From assembly GCA_039820585.1 (NCBI GenBank), contig JBCBPV010000008.1:1-64000 (forward strand): DNA of 64,000 nucleotides, written 5' to 3'. The notes beneath the pieces are model-generated. The model did not search any database. It was not told the DNA's origin and saw only the letters and a program-made list of their open reading frames with translations. Position 1 is the stretch's first letter; the number at the start of each line of letters is the position of its first letter. A program made the position numbers and the translations under genes. This document shows, piece by piece, positions 1 through 7,218 of this stretch. This stretch comes from JBCBGF01 sp039820585 (GTDB taxonomy: Bacteria > Pseudomonadota > Alphaproteobacteria > Rhodobacterales > Rhodobacteraceae).

Positions 1-1365
1 CCCGTTCACCAGCCCGAACTGTGCGCCCAGCGCCTTTTGCCGATCGTAGGCGGGGGCGGTGCGCAGGGGCCTGCAGGCCTCCCGCTCTTCATCTGGGTGG
101 TGCAGGATATAAACGTGGGAATAGCATTCCTCATTCTTGCGCATCGCGTATTCGGTCGTCATCCAAGACCCGTATCGCTTGGGGTCAAGCGACCCCATGT
201 CGATCTCGGCCTCGCCCTCGACCATCAGCTGCGCCAGGTAATGCCCAGTGCCACCCGCCGCTGTAATCCCAAAGCTGAACCCTTCGGCCAGCCACATGTT
301 GCGCAGCCCCGGCGCGGGGCCGAGCAGCGGATTACCATCGGGCGTGTAGCAGATCGGCCCATTGTAATCGTCCTTCAGCCCCGCGGTTTCCGACGATGGA
401 ATGCGGTGGATCATGCTCATGTATTCCTCTTCGATCCTTTCCAGATCTAAGGGGAACAAATCGGCGCGGAAGCTGTCGGGCACGGCGTATTCGAAGCGGG
501 CAGGCGCACCGTATTCATAAGGGCCAAGGATCCAGCCCCCGCGTTCCTCGCGCACGTACCACTTGGCATCGGCATCGCGCAGCACCGGGTGCTCGGGGTT
601 CGACTGACGCCATTCCTGCAAAACCGGATCAGGTTCGGTCACGATATACTGATGCTCCACCGGGATCGCAGGGATCTTAATCCCCAGAAGCTGCGCCGTG
701 CGCTGCGAATGGTTGCCGGTGGCTGTCACCACATGTTCGGCATGGATCGTGACCTGTTCCTCAGACGCAATAAGGTTGCCACCCTTCTCGACCATCTTCG
801 TGCACGAGACATCCCAATGATCGCCCGTCCAGGTGTACCCATCCACCTGCCACTTCCGCTCAATCGTCACCCCGTGCTGTCGCGCGCCCTTGGCCATCGC
901 TTGCGTGACATCCGCAGGGTTAATGTAGCCATCGGTCGGGTGCAGGATCGCGCCCTTCAAATCCTCGGTCCGCACCAGCGGATAGCGATCCTTGATCTGC
1001 GCAGGGCTGAGCCACTCGTAGGGAACCCCACAGGTCTCGGCGGTGGAGGCATAGAGCATGTACTCATCCATCCGCGCTTCCGTCTGCGCCATCCGCAGAT
1101 TGCCCACGACCGAGAACCCGGGGTTCAGCCCGGTCTCTTCCTCAAGCGATTTGTAGAACTTGATCGAGTAGTCGTGGATATGCGTGGTCGCATAGCTCAT
1201 GTTGAAATAAGGAAGCAGCCCGGCCGCGTGCCACGTCGACCCGCTGGTCAGCTCGTCCCGCTCCAACAGCATCACGTCCTGCCACCCTGCTTTCGCCAAG
1301 TGATAGGCAATGGACGTGCCGACGGCACCGCCGCCGACAACAAGCGCTTTGACATGGGTTTTCAT
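1..1365 (-). CDS. FAD-dependent dimethylglycine/sarcosine dehydrogenase-like oxidoreductase (3' part off the window)
   Basis: The reading frame opens at ATG 1365 and runs off the left edge without a stop; 455 codons are visible. The start shows a Rossmann FAD fold (GGGAVG, residues 11-16). It is followed by S-T-W-H-A-A-G-L, whose His (residue 46) is the covalent flavin attachment site in dimethylglycine and sarcosine dehydrogenases. Family members demethylate N-methylglycines and pass formaldehyde to folate through a C-terminal GcvT-like domain, which would lie outside the window. The next gene upstream on the same strand is a 2-hydroxyacid dehydrogenase, 103 bases away, so co-transcription is possible. 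The exact substrate cannot be read. Confidence 0.85.
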   Translation of the reverse strand, partial: MKTHVKALVVGGGAVGTSIAYHLAKAGWQDVMLLERDELTSGSTWHAAGLLPYFNMSYATTHIHDYSIKFYKSLEEETGLNPGFSVVGNLRMAQTEARMDEYMLYASTAETCGVPYEWLSPAQIKDRYPLVRTEDLKGAILHPTDGYINPADVTQAMAKGARQHGVTIERKWQVDGYTWTGDHWDVSCTKMVEKGGNLIASEEQVTIHAEHVVTATGNHSQRTAQLLGIKIPAIPVEHQYIVTEPDPVLQEWRQSNPEHPVLRDADAKWYVREERGGWILGPYEYGAPARFEYAVPDSFRADLFPLDLERIEEEYMSMIHRIPSSETAGLKDDYNGPICYTPDGNPLLGPAPGLRNMWLAEGFSFGITAAGGTGHYLAQLMVEGEAEIDMGSLDPKRYGSWMTTEYAMRKNEECYSHVYILHHPDEEREACRPLRTAPAYDRQKALGAQFGLVNG

Positions 1366-1468
1366 GGATGCAGGTCTCCGGCACAGGTCGCGCCCAATGT
1401 GGCGAAATCACATGGCCGGGGGCAAGGTGCGCCGACCCAAATACGCGCAAAACCGACGCGCAGAGGGC

Positions 1469-2455
1469 CTACAACATTGCGGGCACGACAAGATCGGGTG
1501 GGCGGTGGCCGTCATCAAAGGTTTTGATGTTGATGATGACCTTTTCGCCCATCTCCAAACGCCCCTCCATCGTGGCCGAGCCCATATGCGGCAACAACAC
1601 CACATTGGGCAATTCACGCAGGCGCGGGTTGATGTCATGGCGCTGTTCGAAAACGTCCAGTCCCGCCCCCGCGATCTCACCCGCGCGCAGCATCCGAGTC
1701 AGCGCGTTCTCATCAATCACCTCCCCGCGAGAGGTGTTCACGATCACCGCCGAGGGCTTCATCAGCTTCAAGCGCCGCGCGTTCATCAGGTGGAACGTCG
1801 ACGGGGTATGCGGGCAGTTGATTGACAAGACATCCACGCGGCTGACCATCTGGTCCAGGCTTTCCCAATAGGTTGCCTCATACTCTTCTTCCACCTCGGG
1901 GCGCAGGCGGCGGCGGTTGTGGTAATGCACTTGCATCCCAAACGCAGCCGCGCGTTTGGCGATCGCCTGACCAATGCGGCCCATGCCAAGAATGCCCAAA
2001 CGCTTGCCACCCGCGCGGCCACCTAAGTAAGCGGTGGGCGCCCAGCCATCCCAGTCGCCCGCTTGCATCACCGACAGGCCTTCGGGGATGCGGCGCGTGA
2101 CGGCCAGCATCAGGGCGATCGTCATGTCGGCGGTGTCGTCGGTCACAACACCCGGCGTGTTGGTGACGTGGATGCCCCGTTGGCGCGCGGTCTGCACATC
2201 GATGTGGTCGACCCCCGCCCCATAATTCGCGATCAGCTTCAGCCGCTCGCCCGCCTGCGCCAACAGCCCCGCATCAATCGGATCGGTCAGCGTCGGAACC
2301 AGCACATCGGCGCTTTGTACCGCAGTGACCAGCTCTGCCCGGTCCATCGCAGTGTCTCTGTCGTGCAGGGTGACATCGAACAGCTCTTTCATCCGGGTCT
2401 CAACCACTTCGGGCAGGCGTCGTGTGACGACAACACTCAAACGCTGGGATGCCAT
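1469..2455 (-). CDS. NAD(P)-dependent D-2-hydroxyacid dehydrogenase (glycerate dehydrogenase/hydroxypyruvate reductase-like)
   Basis: The 328-residue protein has the usual family length. It carries the nucleotide-binding motif GMGRIG at residues 157-162, the substrate Arg in N-T-S-R-G-E (R243) and the catalytic His in L-P-H-M-G-S (H290). Such enzymes interconvert 2-keto acids and D-2-hydroxyacids such as hydroxypyruvate and D-glycerate. The motif usually written VFExEP, which supplies the Glu of the His-Glu-Arg set, reads V-F-E-Q-R-H here, so the standard Glu seems absent. The C-terminal D-G-H-R-P-P-D tail is typical of an alphaproteobacterial subgroup. The gene is divergent from the SH3 protein. 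Confidence 0.85.
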   Translation of the reverse strand: MASQRLSVVVTRRLPEVVETRMKELFDVTLHDRDTAMDRAELVTAVQSADVLVPTLTDPIDAGLLAQAGERLKLIANYGAGVDHIDVQTARQRGIHVTNTPGVVTDDTADMTIALMLAVTRRIPEGLSVMQAGDWDGWAPTAYLGGRAGGKRLGILGMGRIGQAIAKRAAAFGMQVHYHNRRRLRPEVEEEYEATYWESLDQMVSRVDVLSINCPHTPSTFHLMNARRLKLMKPSAVIVNTSRGEVIDENALTRMLRAGEIAGAGLDVFEQRHDINPRLRELPNVVLLPHMGSATMEGRLEMGEKVIINIKTFDDGHRPPDLVVPAML

Positions 2456-2577
2456 GGGTGCGGGATCTCCGTCTTTTCAATTGCCGCTCAGGGTGGCAAA
2501 GTGGCAAGGAACGTATGCGGATACAACCCGCGGCACACGAGCAGCAAAACAAAAACATGTCGGCGGACAGGCCCCAA

Positions 2578-3093
2578 ATGTCAGCAGGTATCTTCAACGG
2601 ATGGCTTTGCGTGCCTGCCCTGGTTCTAAGCGTGGCCCTTGCTGGTGGCGCGGTTGCCGAAGAAGCGCGCGGCCAGGTGACCAACCTGCCCATGCCGCGC
2701 TTTGTGTCGCTCAAGGCCGCCGAGGGCAATGTGCGGCGCGGGCCATCGCTGTCTCACCGGATCGACTGGGTCTTTACCAAGCGCAATATGCCTTTGGAGA
2801 TTGTCGGCGAATACGGCCACTGGCGCCGCGTGCGCGACCGCGAAGGCGCAGGCGGATGGATGCATTATTCCCTGTTGTCAGGCACCCGCACAATCATCGT
2901 GGATGAGGATATGTTGCCACTGAAGACCAAGCCTGATCCGGCCTCGGCAACGGTCGCCCATGCCGAAGCGGGCGTGATCGCGCGGCTGGGCGACTGCACG
3001 CTGGACTGGTGCCGGATCGTCGCGGGCGGGCAACGCGGCTGGGTGCCGAAGGCGACGCTCTGGGGTGTGCGGCCAGGGGAAATCCGAGAGTAG
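2578..3093 (+). CDS. secreted SH3-domain protein
   Basis: From ATG 2578 the product is 171 residues. It begins with a signal peptide (hydrophobic stretch P-A-L-V-L-S-V-A-L-A followed by a cleavage-like A-V-A). The body has two bacterial SH3-like repeats: the N-terminal one carries the typical 'G-N-V-R-R-G-P' start, and each repeat ends in a Trp-rich strand (GGWMHYSLLSG, RGWVPKATLWG). Such periplasmic SH3 proteins are thought to bind cell wall or metals; the specific role is unknown. In-frame ATGs also exist at 2515 (with AAGGA four bases upstream) and 2557; 2578 gives the cleanest signal peptide but 2515 has the better ribosome site. Confidence 0.75.
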   Translation: MSAGIFNGWLCVPALVLSVALAGGAVAEEARGQVTNLPMPRFVSLKAAEGNVRRGPSLSHRIDWVFTKRNMPLEIVGEYGHWRRVRDREGAGGWMHYSLLSGTRTIIVDEDMLPLKTKPDPASATVAHAEAGVIARLGDCTLDWCRIVAGGQRGWVPKATLWGVRPGEIRE

Positions 3094-3369
3094 CGTTGGT
3101 CTTGGGTACACGGTGAGGGTCGGGTTTTAGCCCATCCTGTGAATGAGAGATTTTCGCTGGGCGCGCTCGCAGCACGGATTATGCTGCGCGTGCATTATCT
3201 TGAGCGCAGCAATGCGGCGGTAAGAGCAGCCCTTCATGTCGAGCGCAGCGAGGTTTCGTCGGGCAATGAGCAAGACGCGGACAAAGCCGTTATCCATCAA
3301 GGAAAGGGTAGTGACAGCTTTGACGCCGCAAGACTTGGATAGTGGTTACGACTGGCCTAGCCTCATTCC
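3094..3369. other. intergenic stretch upstream of the AraC regulator
   Basis: No convincing gene. A 67-codon open frame at 3139-3342 has no ribosome site and no recognisable composition. A perfect 7-base inverted repeat (CGCAGCA at 3168-3174 with TGCTGCG at 3182-3188) and a twice-occurring GAGCGCAGC lie here. The area marks the beginning of a block with less uniform codon use than its neighbours. Confidence 0.4.
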
Positions 3370-4368
3370 ATGGGTCACGTGACTTCGCTCTTTGCTCGAA
3401 AGGTCGTTGGCGTCGCAGGCGATGCCATTGATGCAAACGCAGTGCTCGCATCCGTTGGTATTGATGCGGAAGGCGCGTGGGACCCCAAGCACATGCTTGA
3501 TGAAGAAGCCTACTACGGCATGATCGAGTTGATGGCCGAGCAGATCGACATAACGTCTTTGCCATTGATCGTTGGTGGGGCGATGCGTCCTGACGAATAC
3601 GGCGCGCTGGGCTTGGCTTGGAAAGCGGCACCCAATCTGCTTGGCTCACTGTCGCGCGTGGCGCGATACTGGCGCCTCTGGACCAGTGTCGCGCAGTACG
3701 AACTGGACGAAACAGCTCGGGGAACGCTGTATGTGCAGCACCGGGAAGGCCCCCGGCGGCTCGGAATGCGCATCTCGATCGAGGCAACCTTGGCCAGTAC
3801 CGTATCGCTCAGTCGGCAAGTGTCCCCGCGACCGTTTTCACCGATCGAGGTCTACTTCCAGCATCCAGCTCCGAAAACGCTCGTTCATCACGAAGCTTTT
3901 TTCGGCTGTCCCGTTCATTTCGAGGCTGACAAGGATGCGTTGCTCCTTTCTCGTCAGTCTCTGTCCGAACCCAATGTGCTTGGGGACGAAGGGATCACGC
4001 AGTTTCTTGTCGCGCATCTCGATCAGGAACTGGCGCAGATCGACGACACACCCGCTTTGCAAACGCAAACAAAGGGCGAAATCGCGCGCGCGCTCAGCGA
4101 AGGCCTGCCCAAGATGGCGGACATCGCACGCAGTTTGGGCCTGAGTGCCCGGTCGTTTCACCGGCGTCTCGCAGAACAGGGGCTGAGTTTTCAGACATTG
4201 ACCGAAGAAACACGCCGCGAGATCGCCATAGCCATGCTGCAGGAAGAACGCTACGCGCTGTCCGAGATTGCGTTCCTCACCGGGTATTCCGAGCAAAGCG
4301 CTTTCAACCGCGCTTTCAAACGGTGGATGGGTATCACACCGGCGACCTATCGAAAGTCGCTCCGATAA
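3370..4368 (+). CDS. AraC-family transcriptional regulator with arabinose-binding-type N-terminal domain
   Basis: The product has 332 residues. The N-terminal ~200 residues resemble the ligand-sensing domain of OruR/ArgR-type AraC regulators (Pfam 'Arabinose_bd' type, with the G-x-x-G-L-A-W and V-x-Y-W-R-L pattern). The last ~90 residues are a double helix-turn-helix ending in the AraC signature (A-F-N-R-A-F-K-R-W then G-I-T-P-A-T-Y-R). It lies directly upstream of two genes carrying near-identical leaders with 21-bp-spaced repeats, the expected form of an AraC operator pair, so it is the probable regulator of both. The inducer is unknown. Confidence 0.9.
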   Translation: MGHVTSLFARKVVGVAGDAIDANAVLASVGIDAEGAWDPKHMLDEEAYYGMIELMAEQIDITSLPLIVGGAMRPDEYGALGLAWKAAPNLLGSLSRVARYWRLWTSVAQYELDETARGTLYVQHREGPRRLGMRISIEATLASTVSLSRQVSPRPFSPIEVYFQHPAPKTLVHHEAFFGCPVHFEADKDALLLSRQSLSEPNVLGDEGITQFLVAHLDQELAQIDDTPALQTQTKGEIARALSEGLPKMADIARSLGLSARSFHRRLAEQGLSFQTLTEETRREIAIAMLQEERYALSEIAFLTGYSEQSAFNRAFKRWMGITPATYRKSLR

Positions 4369-4398
4369 GGCCCCTCGACCTGCCGTGATGGCAACCGA

Positions 4399-4487
4399 TG
4401 TCAAAACCATGGCAAGCGCAGTCAATACCGGCACCCGTCGGTCTGTCTAGACCTTGGTCATCAACTTGACCCAAGGAGAGAGAGAAA
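4399..4487 (+). promoter_or_regulatory. duplicated leader, copy A: AraC-type operator pair plus hairpin over the Shine-Dalgarno
   Basis: Two direct repeats, GTCAAAACC (4400-4408) and GTCAATACC (4421-4429), are spaced exactly 21 bp, i.e. two helical turns. A possible -10 (TCTAGA, 4446-4451) would place the proximal repeat over the -35. Just before the start codon, CCTTGG (4452-4457) pairs with CCAAGG (4471-4476), which contains part of the AAGGAG ribosome site. The whole stretch recurs at 4876-4961 with about 85% identity. Confidence 0.65.
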
Positions 4488-4775
4488 ATGACCGCACTTA
4501 TCGTTGCACGTTTCGACGTGAAAAATCCCGAGAAAATGGACGTCTACGCCGAAGCGGCAGGCCCAACAGTTTTGGCTCACGGAGGCGAGTTTGTCGCCAT
4601 CGGCGACAAGGTCAGCGCGCTGGTTGGGGAGAACGCAATGCAGTCCATCGCAATTGTCAGCTTCCCTGACGCCGCCACGGCCAAGACATGGTTTGCCTCG
4701 CCTGAATACACGGCCTGCAAACCTCTTCGAGAAGAAGCTGCAGATATGCAATTCACCCTCTACGAGGCCGAATGA
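4488..4775 (+). CDS. DUF1330-family protein
   Basis: This 95-residue protein has the dimeric alpha-beta barrel (ferredoxin-like) pattern of DUF1330: an early Y-A-E-A-A-G-P-T-V-L, a G-G-E-F-V strand, and the conserved F-P-D-A-A-T-A-K-T-W-F followed by S-P-E-Y. The biochemical function of the family is not established; many members sit near oxidative or aromatic-stress genes. A strong AAGGAG ribosome site precedes ATG 4488 and lies in the 3' arm of a leader hairpin. A terminator-like stem-loop follows at 4803, so the gene is probably a single transcription unit controlled from its own copy of the duplicated leader. Confidence 0.85.
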   Translation: MTALIVARFDVKNPEKMDVYAEAAGPTVLAHGGEFVAIGDKVSALVGENAMQSIAIVSFPDAATAKTWFASPEYTACKPLREEAADMQFTLYEAE

Positions 4776-4802
4776 CCACATCGAAAAACTACGACCGATA
4801 AG

Positions 4803-4837
4803 GGCGGCGTTGGACATTCCAGCGCCGCCATTCGTTT
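4803..4837 (+). terminator. terminator-like stem-loop after the DUF1330 gene
   Basis: GGCGGCG (4803-4809) pairs with CGCCGCC (4823-4829), extended inside by TGGA/TCCA with a CAT loop, and followed by ATTCGTTTT. It separates the DUF1330 gene from the second leader copy. Confidence 0.6.
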
Positions 4838-4875
4838 TGCGGCATGGTCCAATGCGCAACCAGATTGGCAGCCGT

Positions 4876-4961
4876 TGTCAAAACCGTGGCAATCGCGGTC
4901 AATACCGGCCCGGTCGGTCTCTCTAAACCTTGGTCATCAACTTCAACCAAGGAGACAGACA
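4876..4961 (+). promoter_or_regulatory. duplicated leader, copy B
   Basis: This is the near-copy of 4399-4487. The repeats GTCAAAACC (4877-4885) and GTCAATACC (4898-4906) again lie 21 bp apart. The hairpin CCTTGGT (4928-4934)/ACCAAGG (4946-4952) again encloses the AAGGAG (4949-4954) before ATG 4962. In copy B the stem has compensating changes: the loop-side bases differ but pairing is retained. Confidence 0.65.
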
Positions 4962-5789
4962 ATGATTGACCAACCCATCCTCGTGATCGGCGCCACCGGC
5001 AAGACCGGCTCTCGCGTTGCCAGCAAACTCGAAGCCAAAGGCGTGGCCGTGCGGCGCGGTGCCCGGCGGTCCGAAACGCCCTTCGATTGGGAAGACCCTG
5101 CCACCTGGGCGCCTGTCCTCAGCGGCGTTTCAAAGGCCTATGTCACCTACTTCCCGGATCTCGCTTTTCCCGGGGCGGTCGAGAAACTGGAGGCGTTTAC
5201 CAAGGTCGCGACTGAGACCGGGCTGCAGCATATCGTCCTGCTCTCGGGCCGCGGCGAGCATTTCGCCAGCATGGGCGAAGAGATCGTCCGCAACTCGGGC
5301 CTGCCCTTCACCATCGTGCGGGCGGCGTGGTTTGCGCAAAACTTCAGCGAAGGCTATCTGCGCGACCCAATCCTGGGCGGCGTGCTGCCGATGCCGGGTG
5401 GCGATATGCCTGAGCCGATCATCGACATCGACGATATCGCCGATGTGGTGGTCGCCGCCCTCACCGAAGAGGGCCATATCGGCGAACGCTATGAAGTCAC
5501 TGGTCCGCGCCTGATGACATTCGCCGAGATGGCAGATGTGCTGACTGCCACATTGGGCCGTCCGATCCAGCATATTCCCATCACGTTTGAGGACTTTCAC
5601 GCAAATGTCGCGGTCTCCGGCGGTGACTTCGTGGCCGAGGTGTTTACGCAGATCGCCCGTGAAACGCTGGATGGCCGCAACGCCTACACGAGCGACGGAG
5701 TAGAGCGCGCTCTGGGCCGCAAACCGCGCGACTTCGCAGAGTTCGCACAGACCGCAATGGCCGCAGGCGCTTGGTCTGCCGCCGCCTGA
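4962..5789 (+). CDS. NmrA-like NAD(P)-binding oxidoreductase/ergot-alkaloid-type SDR
   Basis: The protein (275 residues) starts with a nucleotide-binding turn (V-I-G-A-T-G-K-T-G-S-R-V) and lacks the Tyr-x3-Lys pair of classical short-chain dehydrogenases, as is usual for NmrA-like atypical SDRs. Other family marks are V-L-L-S-G-R-G and the R-A-A-W-F-A-Q-N-F segment. These proteins act as NAD(P)H-dependent reductases or redox sensors. ATG 4962 is chosen because AAGGAG stands eight bases upstream, inside leader copy B. It is followed 65 bases later by the DUF1772 gene, with which it probably forms an operon under the nearby AraC regulator. Confidence 0.85.
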   Translation: MIDQPILVIGATGKTGSRVASKLEAKGVAVRRGARRSETPFDWEDPATWAPVLSGVSKAYVTYFPDLAFPGAVEKLEAFTKVATETGLQHIVLLSGRGEHFASMGEEIVRNSGLPFTIVRAAWFAQNFSEGYLRDPILGGVLPMPGGDMPEPIIDIDDIADVVVAALTEEGHIGERYEVTGPRLMTFAEMADVLTATLGRPIQHIPITFEDFHANVAVSGGDFVAEVFTQIARETLDGRNAYTSDGVERALGRKPRDFAEFAQTAMAAGAWSAAA

Positions 5790-5854
5790 TCCTCGCACCA
5801 CGCGGCGGGAGGCACGGCTTTCCCCCCGCGTCACCCTCAACAGGAGTTCCCAAA

Positions 5855-6364
5855 ATGTCGACTGCTTTCCTCCTTCTTATGCAATTCGCAATCCTCGCCT
5901 ATGCCCTCGTCGGCGGCGTGTTTCTCGCCTTTTCGGACTTCATCATGCGGTCTCTCGCACTGACGGCTGGCCATGGCGGCGTCGAGGCCATGCAGGTCAT
6001 CAACCGCGAGGTGTTTCGCTGGGTGTTCATGGCGTTGTTTCTCGGTATGGCAGCCGTTTCGGTGATTGTTGCGGGCTATGGCGCTTTCGACGTCTCCGGC
6101 GCCGCGGGAACACTGATCATGATGGCCGGGCTGGTCTATCTCATCGGCTGTTTCGGCGTCACCGTCTTCTGCAACGTACCGATGAACGAGGCACTCGCAG
6201 GCATGGAGATGTCATCGGGCACCACGCGCGACTATTGGCTTGAGACATACGTCCCCCGGTGGACGTTCTGGAATTCGGTGCGAACGGTCGCCAGTACCGT
6301 TTCCGCTGCTCTTCTTCTCTTCGGGCTGCTTTGGATGATCCAGAGCCAGTCGCAGCCCGTGTGA
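5855..6364 (+). CDS. DUF1772 (anthrone-oxygenase-like) integral membrane protein
   Basis: The 169-residue protein has four hydrophobic segments (about residues 4-28, 50-72, 82-104 and 140-162), the layout of DUF1772. Its conserved features include F-S-D-F-I-M-R-S-L near the first helix and C-N-V-P-M-N-E-A-L after the third. The family includes fungal anthrone oxygenases, but bacterial members are mostly uncharacterised. A clear AGGAG lies upstream of ATG 5855. With the upstream NmrA-like reductase it may form a small oxidoreductase pair acting on a hydrophobic or quinone-like compound; that is inference. Confidence 0.8.
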   Translation: MSTAFLLLMQFAILAYALVGGVFLAFSDFIMRSLALTAGHGGVEAMQVINREVFRWVFMALFLGMAAVSVIVAGYGAFDVSGAAGTLIMMAGLVYLIGCFGVTVFCNVPMNEALAGMEMSSGTTRDYWLETYVPRWTFWNSVRTVASTVSAALLLFGLLWMIQSQSQPV

Positions 6365-6448
6365 TGCGCGGTTCAGGAAGGGCGGTGCGAAATTCTCGTT
6401 TGCCACCCTTCAACACCGGGCAACAGGTCACTCCGACAGCACCGAGTT

Positions 6449-7132
6449 ATGAGCGCCATGAACATCCTTGAAAAAGTGAACATCATCATTCTGCTGGTTA
6501 CGATTTCCTACATCATGGCGCTCAGCAATCTGCTCTCCAACATCAATGACATTCAGCCACATGTCGGATGGCTGATTACGTTCTTCACAAGCATCGGGCT
6601 TTTTCGGCTACTGATCCTGCTGGTGTACTGGCTGATCAATCGCTCCGATGCCCTGCTTGCGCTCTATCACCGCAACAAGTTCGTGAAGGGCCTGTGGACC
6701 TACACCTACGAAGCAAATGGCAAAACCCACTTTGGCATTTGGCGGATTTTTCAGGACGTCGCGTCGCTGTCGATCACGGGATACGGAGTTGGCGAGGACG
6801 GAAAGATGGACTCGCACTTTCGCAGCATCAGCCAACCCTTCGAACATCAAGGCGTGGACGAGATCATGTTCGCCAGAACGGACGTCGCAAGCGGAGACGA
6901 ACACTACTCCAAATCGACGCTCTATATCGATCCATTGAGCCGCCGCTCTTGGTTGTCCGGCCCCACTGACATCAGAGCTCAGTCAGTTCTCTATGGGTAC
7001 GAAGAAGATGGGATCCGCCATGCGGAGCTCGTCTTGCGCCGCGCTGAACAGGGTCTGAGCGAGCGCGAGATAGTTGAGAAACTGAAATCCGAAGCTCAGA
7101 AGACCGAAGGAGAAACATTGACGGGCCTTTAA
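6449..7132 (+). CDS. two-TM protein with lipocalin-like beta domain, possibly Cap15-like
   Basis: The 227-residue protein has two N-terminal membrane helices (about residues 9-30 and 38-63) and a basic juxtamembrane stretch. A beta-rich region then begins with G-L-W-T-Y-T-Y-E-A-N-G and continues W-R-I-F-Q-D then I-T-G-Y-G. Two TM helices plus a small beta-barrel opening with 'G-x-W-x-Y' is the architecture of Cap15 (S_2TMBeta), a membrane effector of CBASS antiphage systems that binds cyclic nucleotides. No CD-NTase gene is nearby, so it may be an orphan or an unrelated protein of similar shape. Codon use looks less GC-rich than the flanking core genes. Confidence 0.5.
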   Translation: MSAMNILEKVNIIILLVTISYIMALSNLLSNINDIQPHVGWLITFFTSIGLFRLLILLVYWLINRSDALLALYHRNKFVKGLWTYTYEANGKTHFGIWRIFQDVASLSITGYGVGEDGKMDSHFRSISQPFEHQGVDEIMFARTDVASGDEHYSKSTLYIDPLSRRSWLSGPTDIRAQSVLYGYEEDGIRHAELVLRRAEQGLSEREIVEKLKSEAQKTEGETLTGL

Positions 7133-7218
7133 ATGAGTTAACGCCAGAGACGTGCTTGCCAGGGGAAGTGCTACACGCCATCTTCGCGTCAAACAGCTTG
7201 CTGGGATTGTCCGTTGAG

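Noticed and set aside
3139..3342. 67-codon frame upstream of the AraC gene
   Set aside because: No ribosome site, no family resemblance and irregular composition.
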